Part shown: piece after piece, positions 1-8,784 of the stretch
Layout: each line of letters begins with the position of its first letter
How positions within the stretch are numbered: position 1 is the first letter of the stretch
From: Oceanihabitans sp. 2_MG-2023
Lineage (GTDB): Bacteria > Bacteroidota > Bacteroidia > Flavobacteriales > Flavobacteriaceae
Direction of reading: 5' to 3'
NCBI RefSeq assembly: GCF_030547245.1
Contig: NZ_JAUOQT010000004.1
Span: forward strand, 67,001-131,000
Length of the DNA: 64,000 nucleotides
Made by a program: the position numbers and the translations under genes
The notes under the pieces: model-generated
Told to the model about the DNA's origin: nothing
The model's database searches: none
The model's input: only the letters and a program-made list of their open reading frames with translations

Positions 1-109
1 ATCGCGCTTCTCGTTCTGCTTGCGTGTAGGTTTGATAGGAGCGTGAGGCAACCAGACTTACTTTGTCTCGTGTAGGTCTAACTGCTTTAAAAGGTTTTAT
101 CGTTGCCAT
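1..109 (-). CDS. DUF1015 family protein, N-terminal fragment
   Basis: Only the first 36 codons lie in the window; the gene continues beyond position 1. The fragment begins MATIKPFKAVRPTRDK and continues with VSLVASRSYQTYTQAE, which resembles the conserved N-terminus of DUF1015 proteins (SerC-adjacent proteins of Bacteroidota and other phyla, function unassigned). The ATG at 107-109 on the reverse strand is the natural start because the homologous region begins immediately. Family recognition is from the N-terminal motif only, so it is fairly sure, but no function can be given. Confidence 0.7.
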   Translation of the reverse strand, partial: MATIKPFKAVRPTRDKVSLVASRSYQTYTQAEREAR

Positions 110-120
110 ATTTTTTATTT

Positions 121-156
121 GTCATTGCGAGAACGAAGGACTTGGCAATCTTTTTT
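121..156. repeat. interspersed GTCATTGCGAG-type intergenic repeat
   Basis: The sequence begins GTCATTGCGAGAACGAAGGA and ends with GGCAATC and a run of six T. ATTGC and GCAAT form the arms of an imperfect hairpin. Elements of the form TCATTGCGAGnnACGAAGCAATCT are scattered through intergenic DNA of many Bacteroidota genomes (from memory). It lies between the DUF1015 gene and hbd, both on the minus strand. Confidence 0.5.
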
Positions 157-172
157 CACAACATATTATTTT

Positions 173-1063
173 TTACTTCAAAAATTGCTTAGCAACATGT
201 TCTGCTTTTCTGCTCTCAGAATAATCATAAAAACCTTCTCCAGATTTTACCCCTAATTTACCAGCACTTACCATATTTACTAACAGTGGGCAAGGCGCGT
301 ATTTAGGGTTTTTAAACCCGTCATACATTACATTTAAAATAGAAAGGCATATATCTAACCCAATAAAATCTGCTAATTGTAATGGTCCCATTGGATGCGC
401 CATACCAAGCTTCATAACGGTGTCAATTTCTTGTACTCCCGCTACGCCGTTGTATAAGGTTTCAATTGCTTCATTAAGCATTGGCATTAAAATTCTATTG
501 GCAACAAAACCAGGGTAATCATTAACTTCAGTAGGCGTTTTTCCTAATTGTTTAGAAAGTTCCATGATGGTTTTTGTTACTGCGTCACTTGTATTGTAAC
601 CTCTTATGATTTCAACCAATTTCATAATTGGCACAGGATTCATAAAATGCATACCAATTACTTTTTCTGGACGATTAGTAACTGCAGCAATTTGCGTTAT
701 AGAGATAGATGAGGTATTAGATGCTAAGATGGTGTCTTCCGCGCAAGCTTTGTCTAATTGTTTAAAAATATTAAGTTTTAAATCTACATTTTCTGTTGCT
801 GCTTCTACAACAAGGCTGGCGTTTTTAACGCCTTCTGGAATAGTAGTAAAGGTTGTAATGTTTCCTAAAGTGTTTGCTTTGTCCGTTTCTGTAATTTTTC
901 CTTTAGCGACCATTCTGTCTAAATTTTTAGCAATGGTTTGCATGCCTCTTTCTAGAGATGCTTCACTAATATCTATAAGTTGTACTTGGAATCCAGATTG
1001 TGCAAAAGTATGCGCAATTCCATTCCCCATGGTTCCAGCTCCAATTACTGCTACGTTTTTCAT
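173..1063 (-). CDS. hbd: 3-hydroxybutyryl-CoA / 3-hydroxyacyl-CoA dehydrogenase
   Basis: NAD-dependent oxidation of 3-hydroxyacyl-CoA to 3-oxoacyl-CoA in fatty-acid or short-chain acyl-CoA metabolism, cytosolic. Residues 7-15 (IGAGTMGNG) are the NAD-binding Rossmann loop. The SNTSS segment (115-119), catalytic His139 in GMHFMNPVP, Glu151 and Asn189 fit the catalytic set of the family. The C-terminal dimerisation domain (about 185-285) ends in GVKSGEGFYDY. The 296 residues are normal for the single-domain enzyme, without a fused enoyl-CoA hydratase. It is followed by an oxidoreductase gene on the same strand, 81 bp upstream. Exact chain-length preference cannot be read from sequence. Confidence 0.92.
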   Translation of the reverse strand: MKNVAVIGAGTMGNGIAHTFAQSGFQVQLIDISEASLERGMQTIAKNLDRMVAKGKITETDKANTLGNITTFTTIPEGVKNASLVVEAATENVDLKLNIFKQLDKACAEDTILASNTSSISITQIAAVTNRPEKVIGMHFMNPVPIMKLVEIIRGYNTSDAVTKTIMELSKQLGKTPTEVNDYPGFVANRILMPMLNEAIETLYNGVAGVQEIDTVMKLGMAHPMGPLQLADFIGLDICLSILNVMYDGFKNPKYAPCPLLVNMVSAGKLGVKSGEGFYDYSESRKAEHVAKQFLK

Positions 1064-1144
1064 AAAAAAGAGAAGTTATATTTTTTCCTGTTAAAGGAAA
1101 TTGTGATTAATTGTTCGTTTGTTTTTATTTGTTTACCGCGTCTA

Positions 1145-2104
1145 CTAAAATTGATCAATTATCATGTTAGCTACACGTAAAGCTTCTGTACCATCATGTA
1201 GGGTTACAATAGGTTTTGTGTTGTTATTTATTGCATCTGCAAAAGTTTCTAATTCGTCAAGAATAGCGTTATTTCCATCTACTTCAGGGTTATCGAAATA
1301 AATTTGTTTTTTTACACCTTCCGCATTTTGTAGAATCATGTCGAAATCGCCAGGAGTTTCTGGGGCATCTTTCATTTTAACTACCTCACATTTTTTTTCT
1401 AAAAAATCTACAGAAACATATGCATCACGTTGAAAGAAACGTGTTTTTCGCATGTTTTTTAAAGAAATCCTACTTGCTGTAAGGTTAGCTACACAGCCAT
1501 TTACAAACTCTATTCTTGCATTAGCGATATCTGGCGTGTCACTAATTACAGATACTCCACTAGCACTAACATGTTTTACTTTAGATTGTACTACGCTTAA
1601 TATAATGTCTATATCGTGTATCATTAAATCTAAAACTACGGGAACATCTGTGCCACGAGGATTAAATTCGGCTAAACGATGTGCTTCAATAAACATTGGT
1701 TTGTCAAGCATGTCTTTAACAGCAATAAAGGCTGGGTTAAATCTTTCAACATGACCAACTTGACCTTTTACACCATATTCGGCAACTAAAGTTCTAAGGG
1801 TTTCAGCTTCTTCAACGGTATTGGTTATTGGTTTCTCAATAAAAATATGTTTGCCTTTTGCTATCGCTTGTCTTGCACAATCGTAATGAGAAAGTGTAGG
1901 CGTGACTATGTCTACCACGTCTACAGCTTCAATAAGTTTGTCAATAGAATCAAAATAAGTGTAACCAAATTCGGCAGCAACTTTTTTTGCATTTTCTTTG
2001 TTAGCATCATAGAAACCAACAAGGTTGTATTTTTTAGATTGATGAAGTAATCTTAAATGAATTTTCCCAAGATGACCAGCACCAAGAACACCTGCTTTCA
2101 GCAT
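1145..2104 (-). CDS. Gfo/Idh/MocA family oxidoreductase
   Basis: NAD(P)-dependent sugar or cyclitol oxidoreductase fold of 319 residues. The N-terminal Rossmann domain has GAGHLG at 8-13 and the family EKP motif at 90-92, where Lys is the usual catalytic residue. The C-terminal half has the DLMIHDID segment typical of the substrate domain (His-Asp pair). The substrate is not identifiable: the family includes sugar, inositol and UDP-sugar dehydrogenases. It is probably transcribed with hbd downstream on the same strand. The ATG at 2102-2104 is supported because the Rossmann strand starts at residue 3. Confidence 0.88.
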   Translation of the reverse strand: MLKAGVLGAGHLGKIHLRLLHQSKKYNLVGFYDANKENAKKVAAEFGYTYFDSIDKLIEAVDVVDIVTPTLSHYDCARQAIAKGKHIFIEKPITNTVEEAETLRTLVAEYGVKGQVGHVERFNPAFIAVKDMLDKPMFIEAHRLAEFNPRGTDVPVVLDLMIHDIDIILSVVQSKVKHVSASGVSVISDTPDIANARIEFVNGCVANLTASRISLKNMRKTRFFQRDAYVSVDFLEKKCEVVKMKDAPETPGDFDMILQNAEGVKKQIYFDNPEVDGNNAILDELETFADAINNNTKPIVTLHDGTEALRVANMIIDQF

Positions 2105-2313
2105 ACTTTTACGTTTTTAACAAAAATAAGATTTTTAATTTTTTAATTGTTAATTCTCCGGAATCTTTTTAAAGGAATTCCTATTAAGAAAGCCTTAACT
2201 ACCTTTTAACGTAAGTTTGTGATTTGTGCGAAATCTATTGTTAAAGCGTAAAACGTAAATATAATGTACTACTTATAAGAGCACATATTGTTTAACTAAA
2301 ATTCTATAAAATC

Positions 2314-2586
2314 ATGAAAAAATTAATCATAACATTAAGCGCAGTATTTTTTATATCAACTACTATTTCAGCAAGTAATGGCACATCCGATTTACAAGTT
2401 AAAACCTTAAAAACTAAAGTAGATACCTACTATAATAATTACAAAAAAGACATGTATTTGTGGGAAGTAGAGAGTAATTATGGAACAGCAAGAGGGTATT
2501 CGGCTTCTTTAGAGAAAGCAAAAGAAATGATCGCTTTAGTAGGTAAAGAAGATGTTACAACATATAAAATTATTGTAAGTAATTAA
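2314..2586 (+). CDS. small exported protein of unknown function
   Basis: Ninety residues. MKKLIITLSAVFFISTTISA is a clear signal peptide with probable cleavage after residue 20. The mature part of about 70 residues is rich in Lys, Tyr and Thr (for example YYNNYKKDMYLWEVE) and has no recognisable motif; it could be a short periplasmic or surface protein. It is monocistronic: it diverges from the oxidoreductase, and a rho-independent terminator follows 20 bp after the stop. Function unknown. Confidence 0.75.
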   Translation: MKKLIITLSAVFFISTTISASNGTSDLQVKTLKTKVDTYYNNYKKDMYLWEVESNYGTARGYSASLEKAKEMIALVGKEDVTTYKIIVSN

Positions 2587-2605
2587 AAGATAATTCTCTA
2601 AAAAG

Positions 2606-2642
2606 AAAGTATCAAGTTATTCTAATTTGATGCTTTTTTTTT
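2606..2642 (+). terminator. rho-independent terminator
   Basis: Stem AAAGTATCAA (2606-2615) pairs with TTGATGCTTT (2627-2636), with one G-T pair, followed by a T run to 2642. It closes the small exported protein gene. It also argues against starting pcm at 2641, inside this T run. Confidence 0.8.
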
Positions 2643-2706
2643 GCATTTTTATTTATGGTCTTTAAAATCTTTGTTTAATTTTAGCATCCTAAACGAACTT
2701 ACTTTT

Positions 2707-3348
2707 TTGAAAGATACATTTAAACACCAAGGATTAAGGCAAAAACTAGTGGATGTTCTAGTTGCTAAGGGAATACAAGATAAACAAGTTCTAGCTGCTA
2801 TTAGAAAAATACCTAGACATTTGTTTATGGATTCCAGTTTTTTAGATCATGCATACCAAGATAAAGCTTTCCCTATTGCGGCAGATCAAACTATTTCGCA
2901 ACCATATACAGTCGCTTTTCAATCGGAATTATTACAAGTAAAACCTACCGATAAAGTTTTAGAAATTGGTACAGGAAGTGGTTATCAAACAGCAGTTTTG
3001 TGCGAGTTAGGGGCAAAAGTGTATAGTATAGAAAGACAACAAGAACTTTTTAAAAAAACGAGTAAGTTTTTACCTAAACTTGGCTACAGGCCAAAGAAAC
3101 TCATTTTTGGAGATGGTTATAAAGGTTTAAAATTAGAAGCGCCTTTTGCTAGTATTATTGTAACAGCTGGGGCTCCTTTTGTTCCAACACCTTTGTTAAG
3201 CCAGTTAGCCATTGGAGGGCGTTTAGTTATTCCGGTAGGAGGCGATGTACAAACGATGACCTTATTTATTAGAAAAGGAGAAAAAGAATTTGAAAAACAC
3301 GAGTTTGGCGAGTTTCGTTTTGTACCTCTATTAGAAGATAAGAATTAA
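2707..3348 (+). CDS. pcm: protein-L-isoaspartate O-methyltransferase
   Basis: Repairs L-isoaspartyl residues in damaged proteins by SAM-dependent methylation, cytosolic. The core IPRHLFMDSSF, AYQDKAFPI and TISQPYTVAFQ motifs are typical, and EIGTGSGYQ (from residue 86) is the SAM-binding motif I. The open frame extends up to a TTG at 2641, but that codon lies in the T tract of the preceding terminator. Family members begin with a short MKDTxKHQGLR segment, so the TTG at 2707 (LKDTFKHQGLR) is chosen, giving 213 residues. TAATTTTAG just upstream resembles a Bacteroidota -7 box. Confidence 0.92.
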   Translation: MKDTFKHQGLRQKLVDVLVAKGIQDKQVLAAIRKIPRHLFMDSSFLDHAYQDKAFPIAADQTISQPYTVAFQSELLQVKPTDKVLEIGTGSGYQTAVLCELGAKVYSIERQQELFKKTSKFLPKLGYRPKKLIFGDGYKGLKLEAPFASIIVTAGAPFVPTPLLSQLAIGGRLVIPVGGDVQTMTLFIRKGEKEFEKHEFGEFRFVPLLEDKN

Positions 3349-3504
3349 TAAAATATAGGCACAGATTCAGTACGTAAATACGTTAATGTTATATTACTTA
3401 TTTATAAATTATGTTTATTAACAAGGAACAATAAACCTTATTTTGAGGGGTTTGTAGAAATAAAAAAAGTATAGTATAGTTAATAAAGAATGTTTGTGTG
3501 TTGA

Positions 3505-3969
3505 TTAAAAATTTTTCTTAATTCGATCTAGATCACGCTTATTATCTCTGTCTTTCATCGTCTCTCTTTTGTCAAAAAGCTTTTTACCTTTAGCAAGAGC
3601 TATGTCTAGTTTAGCCAAACCTTTTTCGTTTAAAAATAATCGAAGCGGAACAATTGTCAAACCTTTTGTGTTTACATCTTTGGCTAGTTTTTTTAACTCA
3701 CGCTTGTTTAACAAAAGTTTACGTTCTGCTTTTGGCCTGTGGTTATAATAGTTACCATAAACATATTCTTGAATAGTCATGTTTATAACAAACAGTTCTC
3801 CTTGTTCATTAAACTCGCAAAAACTTTCTGCAATAGAGGCTTTACTATCTCTAATAGATTTTATTTCGGTTCCAGTTAAAACAATTCCAGCAGTATATTT
3901 ATCGAGTATCTCGTATTCGAATCTTGCTTTTTTGTTTTTTATGTTTACAGTGTTTTGCATGGTTGCCAA
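3505..3969 (-). CDS. smpB: SsrA-binding protein SmpB
   Basis: Binds tmRNA and delivers it to stalled ribosomes in trans-translation. 154 residues, the usual length. Visible signatures are the [10 protein letters not shown] start of the beta barrel, [13 protein letters not shown], the [20 protein letters not shown] segment and the basic C-terminal tail [15 protein letters not shown], which inserts in the mRNA channel. The gene stands alone. No tmRNA gene was recognised in this window. Confidence 0.97.
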   Translation of the reverse strand: MATMQNTVNIKNKKARFEYEILDKYTAGIVLTGTEIKSIRDSKASIAESFCEFNEQGELFVINMTIQEYVYGNYYNHRPKAERKLLLNKRELKKLAKDVNTKGLTIVPLRLFLNEKGLAKLDIALAKGKKLFDKRETMKDRDNKRDLDRIKKNF

Positions 3970-4011
3970 AATTACACAATTAAATTAAGTACTTAAATGT
4001 TATTAATTGAA

Positions 4012-4019
4012 TAATTTTG
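4012..4019 (+). promoter_or_regulatory. candidate -7 promoter box
   Basis: TAATTTTG matches the Bacteroidota -7 consensus TAnnTTTG and lies 26 bp before the ATG at 4046. No matching -33 TTTG was found at 17-23 bp spacing, so the call is weak. Confidence 0.35.
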
Positions 4020-4045
4020 CGACAACCTAAAGAAAAAAATAATTC

Positions 4046-4783
4046 ATGCAAAATTTAAAATATATAGTTGTCGTTTGTTTTCTTTTTATTGCTTGTAATT
4101 CAAAAAAAACAGAAACAGCAAATGCTATTGTTGATAAGGCAATTGAGGTAGCAGGAGGGGAAAAATATGTAACTGCAGAAATTGATTTTAATTTTAGAGA
4201 CAAGCATTACAAGGCTATTCGTGATACAGAAAAATATCAGTACGAACGTGTGTTTAAAGACTCTGTTTCTATAATTCGTGATGTTTTAAATAATAAAGGA
4301 TTTACAAGGTTTATAGATGATAAAGCTATAACGATAGCAGATAGTGTGGCTGTAAAATATGAAGCTTCAGTTAATTCTGTGCATTATTTTGCTTTGCTTC
4401 CTTATGGTTTAAATGATTCAGCTGTTATTAAAAACAAACTAGGGGAAGTAGTTGTTAAAGGAAAAAAGTATCATAAAATTAAAGTGACTTTTAATCAAGA
4501 GGGAGGCGGTGAAGATTACGAAGATGTTTTCGTGTATTGGATTAATTCTGAAACATATACTGTAGATTATTTAGCATACTCTTATCAAGAAGTATCTGGT
4601 GTTGGTATGCGTTTTCGTGAAGCCTATAATGTAAGAATCGTTAATGGTTTACGTTTTGTAGATTATAATAATTATGCTCCTAAAGACAAAAGCCTACATC
4701 TTATAGAAACAGACAAGGCTTTTGAAAAGGGGAATTTAAAATTATTATCCAAAATAGAACTAAAAGACATAATAGTGAAATAA
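4046..4783 (+). CDS. DUF6503-like lipoprotein
   Basis: 245 residues with a lipoprotein signal: hydrophobic stretch IVVVCFLFIACNS with lipobox Cys17. The mature part contains EVAGGEKYVTAEIDFNFRDKHY and a long run of alternating beta strands, as in DUF6503 family proteins, often seen beside deoxynucleoside catabolism genes in Flavobacteriia. It converges with deoD, four bases from stop to stop. Function is unassigned; a role in the cell envelope is an inference from the lipobox. Confidence 0.75.
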   Translation: MQNLKYIVVVCFLFIACNSKKTETANAIVDKAIEVAGGEKYVTAEIDFNFRDKHYKAIRDTEKYQYERVFKDSVSIIRDVLNNKGFTRFIDDKAITIADSVAVKYEASVNSVHYFALLPYGLNDSAVIKNKLGEVVVKGKKYHKIKVTFNQEGGGEDYEDVFVYWINSETYTVDYLAYSYQEVSGVGMRFREAYNVRIVNGLRFVDYNNYAPKDKSLHLIETDKAFEKGNLKLLSKIELKDIIVK

Positions 4784-4787
4784 AGGC

Positions 4788-5486
4788 TTATGCTAATTCT
4801 AAGGCAATTTCTATCATATCTTTAAAGGTAGTTTCTCTTTCTTTACTTGTTGTTGTTTCCCCAGTTACTAAAGAGTCCGAAATAGTAAGTATTGTTAGTG
4901 CATTTGCGTTATGCTTTGCAGCAACTGTATACAAACCAGCAGTTTCCATTTCGACGCATAGGACACCAAATTTGCTCCATTTTTTATACGATTCAAAATC
5001 GTCAGCATAAAACTCATCGCTAGTAAAAACATTTCCAGCTTTTATTGCAACATTTTTAGTTTTTGCTGCTTCTACAGCTTTTTGAAATAACTCAAAATTA
5101 GCAGTAGGCGCGTAGTCTGCACCTCCAAAACGGAGTTCATTTACTCCTGAATTCGAAGAGGCAGCCATAGCCAAAACTACATCTCTAATTTTAATATGCT
5201 TTTGGTATGAACCAGAACTACCAACTCGAATAAGGTTTTTAACACCAAATTGTGTAATTAATTCGTGCGCATATATAGAAATACTAGGCACACCCATTCC
5301 TGTTCCCATTACAGAAACACGCTTTCCTTGATACGTCCCCGTATAGCCTAACATACCTCTTACTTCATTAAAGCAAATTGGGTTTTCAAAAAAAGTTTCG
5401 GCGATCCATTTTGCACGTAAAGGGTCACCAGGAAGTAAAATAGTTTCTGCGATATCGCCTTTGTTGGCGCCAATGTGTATGCTCAT
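4788..5486 (-). CDS. deoD: purine-nucleoside phosphorylase, DeoD type
   Basis: Phosphorolysis of purine (deoxy)nucleosides to free base and (deoxy)ribose-1-phosphate. 232 residues, hexameric DeoD class. Gly20 and Arg24 in [10 protein letters not shown] are the phosphate site, EME (179-181) binds ribose, and Asp204 in [10 protein letters not shown] is the purine-protonating residue. It lies 37 bp downstream of deoC on the same strand, a plausible deo operon: together they convert deoxynucleosides to glyceraldehyde-3-phosphate and acetaldehyde via deoxyribose-5-phosphate, with a phosphopentomutase elsewhere. Confidence 0.95.
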   Translation of the reverse strand: MSIHIGANKGDIAETILLPGDPLRAKWIAETFFENPICFNEVRGMLGYTGTYQGKRVSVMGTGMGVPSISIYAHELITQFGVKNLIRVGSSGSYQKHIKIRDVVLAMAASSNSGVNELRFGGADYAPTANFELFQKAVEAAKTKNVAIKAGNVFTSDEFYADDFESYKKWSKFGVLCVEMETAGLYTVAAKHNANALTILTISDSLVTGETTTSKERETTFKDMIEIALELA

Positions 5487-5523
5487 GTTTTTTGTTTAAA
5501 GTTTTTTTGTGTTTTATATAATT

Positions 5524-6192
5524 TTAGTAATTATTTTCTTTGGCAGTATTTCCTGTAGCGATAGCAATTCCGTTAGAGGTACCTATTCTGTCCACACCTA
5601 GATTAATGTAGGTTATAGCTGTTTTTGTATCTCTAATTCCTCCAGAAGCTTTTATTTTTGTATCTCCATTTTTAATAACCGATTTCATAAGTGTTACATC
5701 TTTTATTGTTGCTCCTCCAGTACCGAAACCTGTAGAAGTTTTAATAAAATCTGCTCCAGAGTTAATAGCTAATTCACTGGCTTTTATAATTTCTTTTTCT
5801 TCCAAATAACAGGTTTCTAAAATAACTTTTAGCGTATGATTTGGTATTACTTTTTTTACCGCTTCAATATCCTGCGATACGGCTTCATAATCTTGACTTT
5901 TTAAAAGTCCAATATTTAAAACCATATCAATTTCATCGGCTCCATCTTTTAAAGCCTGCTTGGTTTCCGCAACCTTTGCATTAGTACTCATGGCACCAAG
6001 AGGGAAGCCTATAACACTACATGTTTTTACTGTTGTGTTTTTTAATTCTTCTTTAACTAGTGTTACGTAACAAGAGTTTATACATACCGAAAAGAAGTTG
6101 TATTCCTTAGCTTCTTTGCATATTTGTAGAATATCTTCTTTAGTTGCAGTTGCTTTTAAAAGCGTATGATCTATATATTTATTTAATTCCAT
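5524..6192 (-). CDS. deoC: deoxyribose-phosphate aldolase
   Basis: Class I aldolase cleaving 2-deoxyribose-5-phosphate to glyceraldehyde-3-phosphate and acetaldehyde. 222 residues in a TIM barrel. The Schiff-base Lys151 lies in FIKTSTGF, the second active-site Lys181 in KASGGI, and the start IDHTLLKATAT is characteristic. First gene of the deoC-deoD pair, so its promoter should lie in the 170-bp gap shared with the divergent OmpW-like gene. Confidence 0.96.
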   Translation of the reverse strand: MELNKYIDHTLLKATATKEDILQICKEAKEYNFFSVCINSCYVTLVKEELKNTTVKTCSVIGFPLGAMSTNAKVAETKQALKDGADEIDMVLNIGLLKSQDYEAVSQDIEAVKKVIPNHTLKVILETCYLEEKEIIKASELAINSGADFIKTSTGFGTGGATIKDVTLMKSVIKNGDTKIKASGGIRDTKTAITYINLGVDRIGTSNGIAIATGNTAKENNY

Positions 6193-6298
6193 TGTAGTGT
6201 AAATTGACTATAAAATTACTTCATTTTATTTAAAAATTAAGGCTAATTTATAAGTATTATTCTTTCCTTAAAAATGAAAAAAAATAAAACGTCAGTCT

Positions 6299-6312
6299 AT
6301 GACTTTTGTCAT
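6299..6312. promoter_or_regulatory. inverted repeat ATGAC-N4-GTCAT, candidate operator
   Basis: Perfect 5-bp arms around TTTT, 23 bp upstream of the -7 box of the OmpW-like gene, in the divergent gap with deoC. A related GAC-(A/T)n-GTC element occurs twice upstream of clpB. Regulator unknown. Confidence 0.35.
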
Positions 6313-6334
6313 CTTTTAAGGTCTTTTTCACTAT

Positions 6335-6342
6335 TAATTTTG
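6335..6342 (+). promoter_or_regulatory. candidate -7 promoter box
   Basis: TAATTTTG matches TAnnTTTG, 24 bp before the ATG at 6367. It lies inside the upstream open frame that begins at 6274 and therefore supports the shorter protein start. Confidence 0.5.
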
Positions 6343-6366
6343 TTTAAAATTTTAACCCAATTAATT

Positions 6367-7023
6367 ATGAGAAAAATATTTATTACCGCTTTAATGGCAT
6401 GTTTTACTTTCTTTTCAGCTAATGCTCAGGAGAATACATCAGCAGAAAACACAGGATATACTAAATTTCAACTTAGAGTTAGAGCTTTAGTCGTTGCACC
6501 AGATGAATCCGCTACCATTGAAGCCATAGGAGGTGATGTTCAAATTACCAATAATTATGTACCAGAATTAGATTTAACTTATTTTTTTACAAAAAATATA
6601 GCTGCAGAGTTGATTTTGGCTACAACAAAACATGATGTAAAAGCAGTTGCAACAGCTGCGGGTGATATTCCTTTAGGTTCTGTTAGATTGTTGCCACCAA
6701 CGTTAACATTACAATATCATTTTAATGGAGATTTAGTACGTCCTTATATTGGAGCAGGAGTTAATTATTCTTTATTCTTTGATGAAAAATCTGGTCCAGT
6801 AGCAGATAAAGTAGAATATGATAACGCTTTCGGATTCGCTTTTCAATTAGGATTTGACTTTGATATTACTGATAAATGGTTTGTTAATTTAGATGCTAAA
6901 TATTTATTGTTAAACACAGATGTTACTGTCGATGCAACAACAGCATTAGGAGCTACGGTTGGTGCAGATGTTGATATTAATCCTTTTATAGCAGGAGTTG
7001 GTATTGGTTATAGACTGTTCTAA
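6367..7023 (+). CDS. OmpW-like outer membrane beta-barrel protein
   Basis: 218 residues. Signal peptide MRKIFITALMACFTFFSANA precedes a small beta barrel. The segments VRALVVAPDESA, ELDLTYFFTKNIAAELI, RLLPPTLTLQYHF and VRPYIGAGVNYSLFF match the OmpW family, eight-stranded porins for small hydrophobic or cationic solutes, and the C-terminus GVGIGYRLF is an aromatic-ended outer-membrane barrel signal. An in-frame start at 6274 would add 31 residues before the signal peptide and overlap the promoter, so it is rejected. A strong terminator follows. Confidence 0.88.
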   Translation: MRKIFITALMACFTFFSANAQENTSAENTGYTKFQLRVRALVVAPDESATIEAIGGDVQITNNYVPELDLTYFFTKNIAAELILATTKHDVKAVATAAGDIPLGSVRLLPPTLTLQYHFNGDLVRPYIGAGVNYSLFFDEKSGPVADKVEYDNAFGFAFQLGFDFDITDKWFVNLDAKYLLLNTDVTVDATTALGATVGADVDINPFIAGVGIGYRLF

Positions 7024-7042
7024 TTAGAAAGAAGTTTTATTT

Positions 7043-7072
7043 AAAAGGTCGCTTTTTGCGACCTTTTTTTTT
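7043..7072 (+). terminator. rho-independent terminator
   Basis: Perfect 10-bp stem AAAAGGTCGC (7043-7052) with GCGACCTTTT (7058-7067), loop TTTTT, then T to 7072. Ends the OmpW-like gene. Confidence 0.92.
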
Positions 7073-7131
7073 ATTTAAAAATTAATTATTTCAAAGGACT
7101 TGCATATATTGAAGCCTAAATAATAAAAAAA

Positions 7132-8616
7132 ATGCAAGATATTAGTAGTGTTAAAGAATACGATTTAATTTGTGTTGGAGGAGGAATTATGAGTGCCACA
7201 TTAGCACTTATATCAAAAATTATAAAACCAGAATTAAAAATTTTAATCGTTGAACGATTAAGTGCCGTTGCACAAGAAAGTTCTGCTGCATGGAATAACG
7301 CTGGAACAGGACATTCTGCACTTTGTGAACTTAATTATTGTCCAGAAAATGAAGATGGATCGGTAGCGATAGAAAAAGCCATTAAAATTTGCCAACAGTT
7401 TGAAATCTCTAAACAATTTTGGAGCTATCTAGCAGAAGAAGGATTATTAGAAATCCCTGAGGAATTTATAGCTGCTGTGCCACATCATAGTTGGGTTATA
7501 GGGAAGGAAAATGCCGATTATTTAGAAAACCGTTTCCATGCAATGAAAGATCATTTCATGTTTAATACCATAGAATTTACAAGAGATTCTAATAAAATGA
7601 AGGAGTGGTTTCCTTTAATCATGCAAGATAGAAAGGAGGATGAAGTTTTGGCTGCTTCCCGAATTGAAAGAGGTACAGAAGTAAATTATGGAGCTCTTAC
7701 CAAAAGTCTTTTTAAAATATTAGAAACCAAATACAATACTCCTGTGCATTGTAATATGGAAGTGCAAGATGTAGATCCTAGCGCAGATATTGATTGGACT
7801 GTAGAAATAAAAAACCTAGAAACTAAAGAGAAATACAACCTAGAATCCAAACATGTTTTTATTGGCGCAGGAGGAGGAAGCTTGTTGTTACTACAAAAAG
7901 TAGAGATTGATGAAAAAGAAGGTTATGGCGGTTTTCCTATTAGTGGCGAATGGTTGGTTTGTAAAAATGAAGAAATTATAAAACAACACAATGCAAAAGT
8001 GTATAGTAAAGCAGGAATTGGAGATCCACCAATGTCTACACCACATTTAGATACAAGATATATTAATGGAAAACGCGAACTGCTTTTTGGTCCTTTTGCA
8101 GGTTTTAGTCCTAAGTTTTTAAAAGAAGGTTCAAACCTTGACTTATTTAAATCGGTGCAATTGGATAATATTTCCCCTTTACTTGGTGCATTTTGGCACA
8201 ATTTGCCTTTAACTAAATATTTAATTGAACAAGTCACTTCTAGTCATGAAGATAGAATGCAGGAATTACGAAAATTTGTTAAAGAAGCAAAAAGCGAAGA
8301 TTGGGAAATTCTTGTTGCTGGTCAACGCGTACAAATCATTAAAAAAGACGAATTTGAAGGAGGTAAACTTCAATTTGGTACAGAGGTAGTAAGTAGTAAA
8401 GACGGGAGTATTACTTGTTTGTTAGGCGCTTCTCCTGGAGCTTCTACTGCGCCTTCTGTAATGCTGGAAGTTTTAGAAAAAGCTTTTCCTGAAATTTTAA
8501 ATACTTCCGAAGGAAAAGAAATATTAAACCAATTAGTTCCCACTTGGAAAAAAGATTTGGATGCTGAAACTTTTCAGCAGCAGCTAGAAAAATCTAAAAA
8601 AGCATTAAAATTATAG
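7132..8616 (+). CDS. mqo: malate:quinone oxidoreductase
   Basis: FAD-dependent peripheral membrane enzyme oxidising malate to oxaloacetate and reducing the quinone pool (TCA cycle and respiration). 494 residues, normal length. DLICVGGGIMSATLA (about 10-24) is the FAD-binding motif; AWNNAGTGHSALCELNY and FPISGEWLVC are conserved mqo segments; LLGASPGASTAPSVMLEVL marks the C-terminal end of the FAD domain. The gene is alone between two terminators. Confidence 0.96.
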   Translation: MQDISSVKEYDLICVGGGIMSATLALISKIIKPELKILIVERLSAVAQESSAAWNNAGTGHSALCELNYCPENEDGSVAIEKAIKICQQFEISKQFWSYLAEEGLLEIPEEFIAAVPHHSWVIGKENADYLENRFHAMKDHFMFNTIEFTRDSNKMKEWFPLIMQDRKEDEVLAASRIERGTEVNYGALTKSLFKILETKYNTPVHCNMEVQDVDPSADIDWTVEIKNLETKEKYNLESKHVFIGAGGGSLLLLQKVEIDEKEGYGGFPISGEWLVCKNEEIIKQHNAKVYSKAGIGDPPMSTPHLDTRYINGKRELLFGPFAGFSPKFLKEGSNLDLFKSVQLDNISPLLGAFWHNLPLTKYLIEQVTSSHEDRMQELRKFVKEAKSEDWEILVAGQRVQIIKKDEFEGGKLQFGTEVVSSKDGSITCLLGASPGASTAPSVMLEVLEKAFPEILNTSEGKEILNQLVPTWKKDLDAETFQQQLEKSKKALKL

Positions 8617-8689
8617 TGTAAATATGCCAACTCTTCCTATGGTTTTGATGTCGAAAAATATTTTGTTTGCATTTTTTTAAACCAAGTAT

Positions 8690-8728
8690 AAACCCCTGAT
8701 TTTTAAGTATTAAAAGGGTTTTTTTTTG
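8690..8728 (+). terminator. weak rho-independent terminator
   Basis: AAACCC (8690-8695) and GGGTTT (8716-8721) form a short stem with a large 20-base loop before a T run to 8727. It probably ends mqo. The same T run carries the -33 TTTG of the next promoter. Confidence 0.45.
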
Positions 8729-8755
8729 CTGATGTATTAAATTTATTTACCTTTC
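8725..8755 (+). promoter_or_regulatory. Bacteroidota-type promoter (TTTG-N19-TACCTTTC)
   Basis: TTTG at 8725-8728 and TACCTTTC at 8748-8755 with a 19-bp spacer fit the TTTG/TAnnTTTG consensus (one mismatch at the last base). The expected transcript start near 8760 leaves a leader of about 25 bases to the ATG at 8785. Confidence 0.55.
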
Positions 8756-8784
8756 GAAGGCTAATAATCAACTTAATATATATT

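Noticed and set aside
2641-2706. Longer pcm start at the upstream TTG
   Set aside because: The codon lies inside the T run of a terminator, and homologues begin at the later TTG.
6274-6366. 31-residue extension of the OmpW-like protein
   Set aside because: It precedes a complete signal peptide and overlaps a -7 promoter box.
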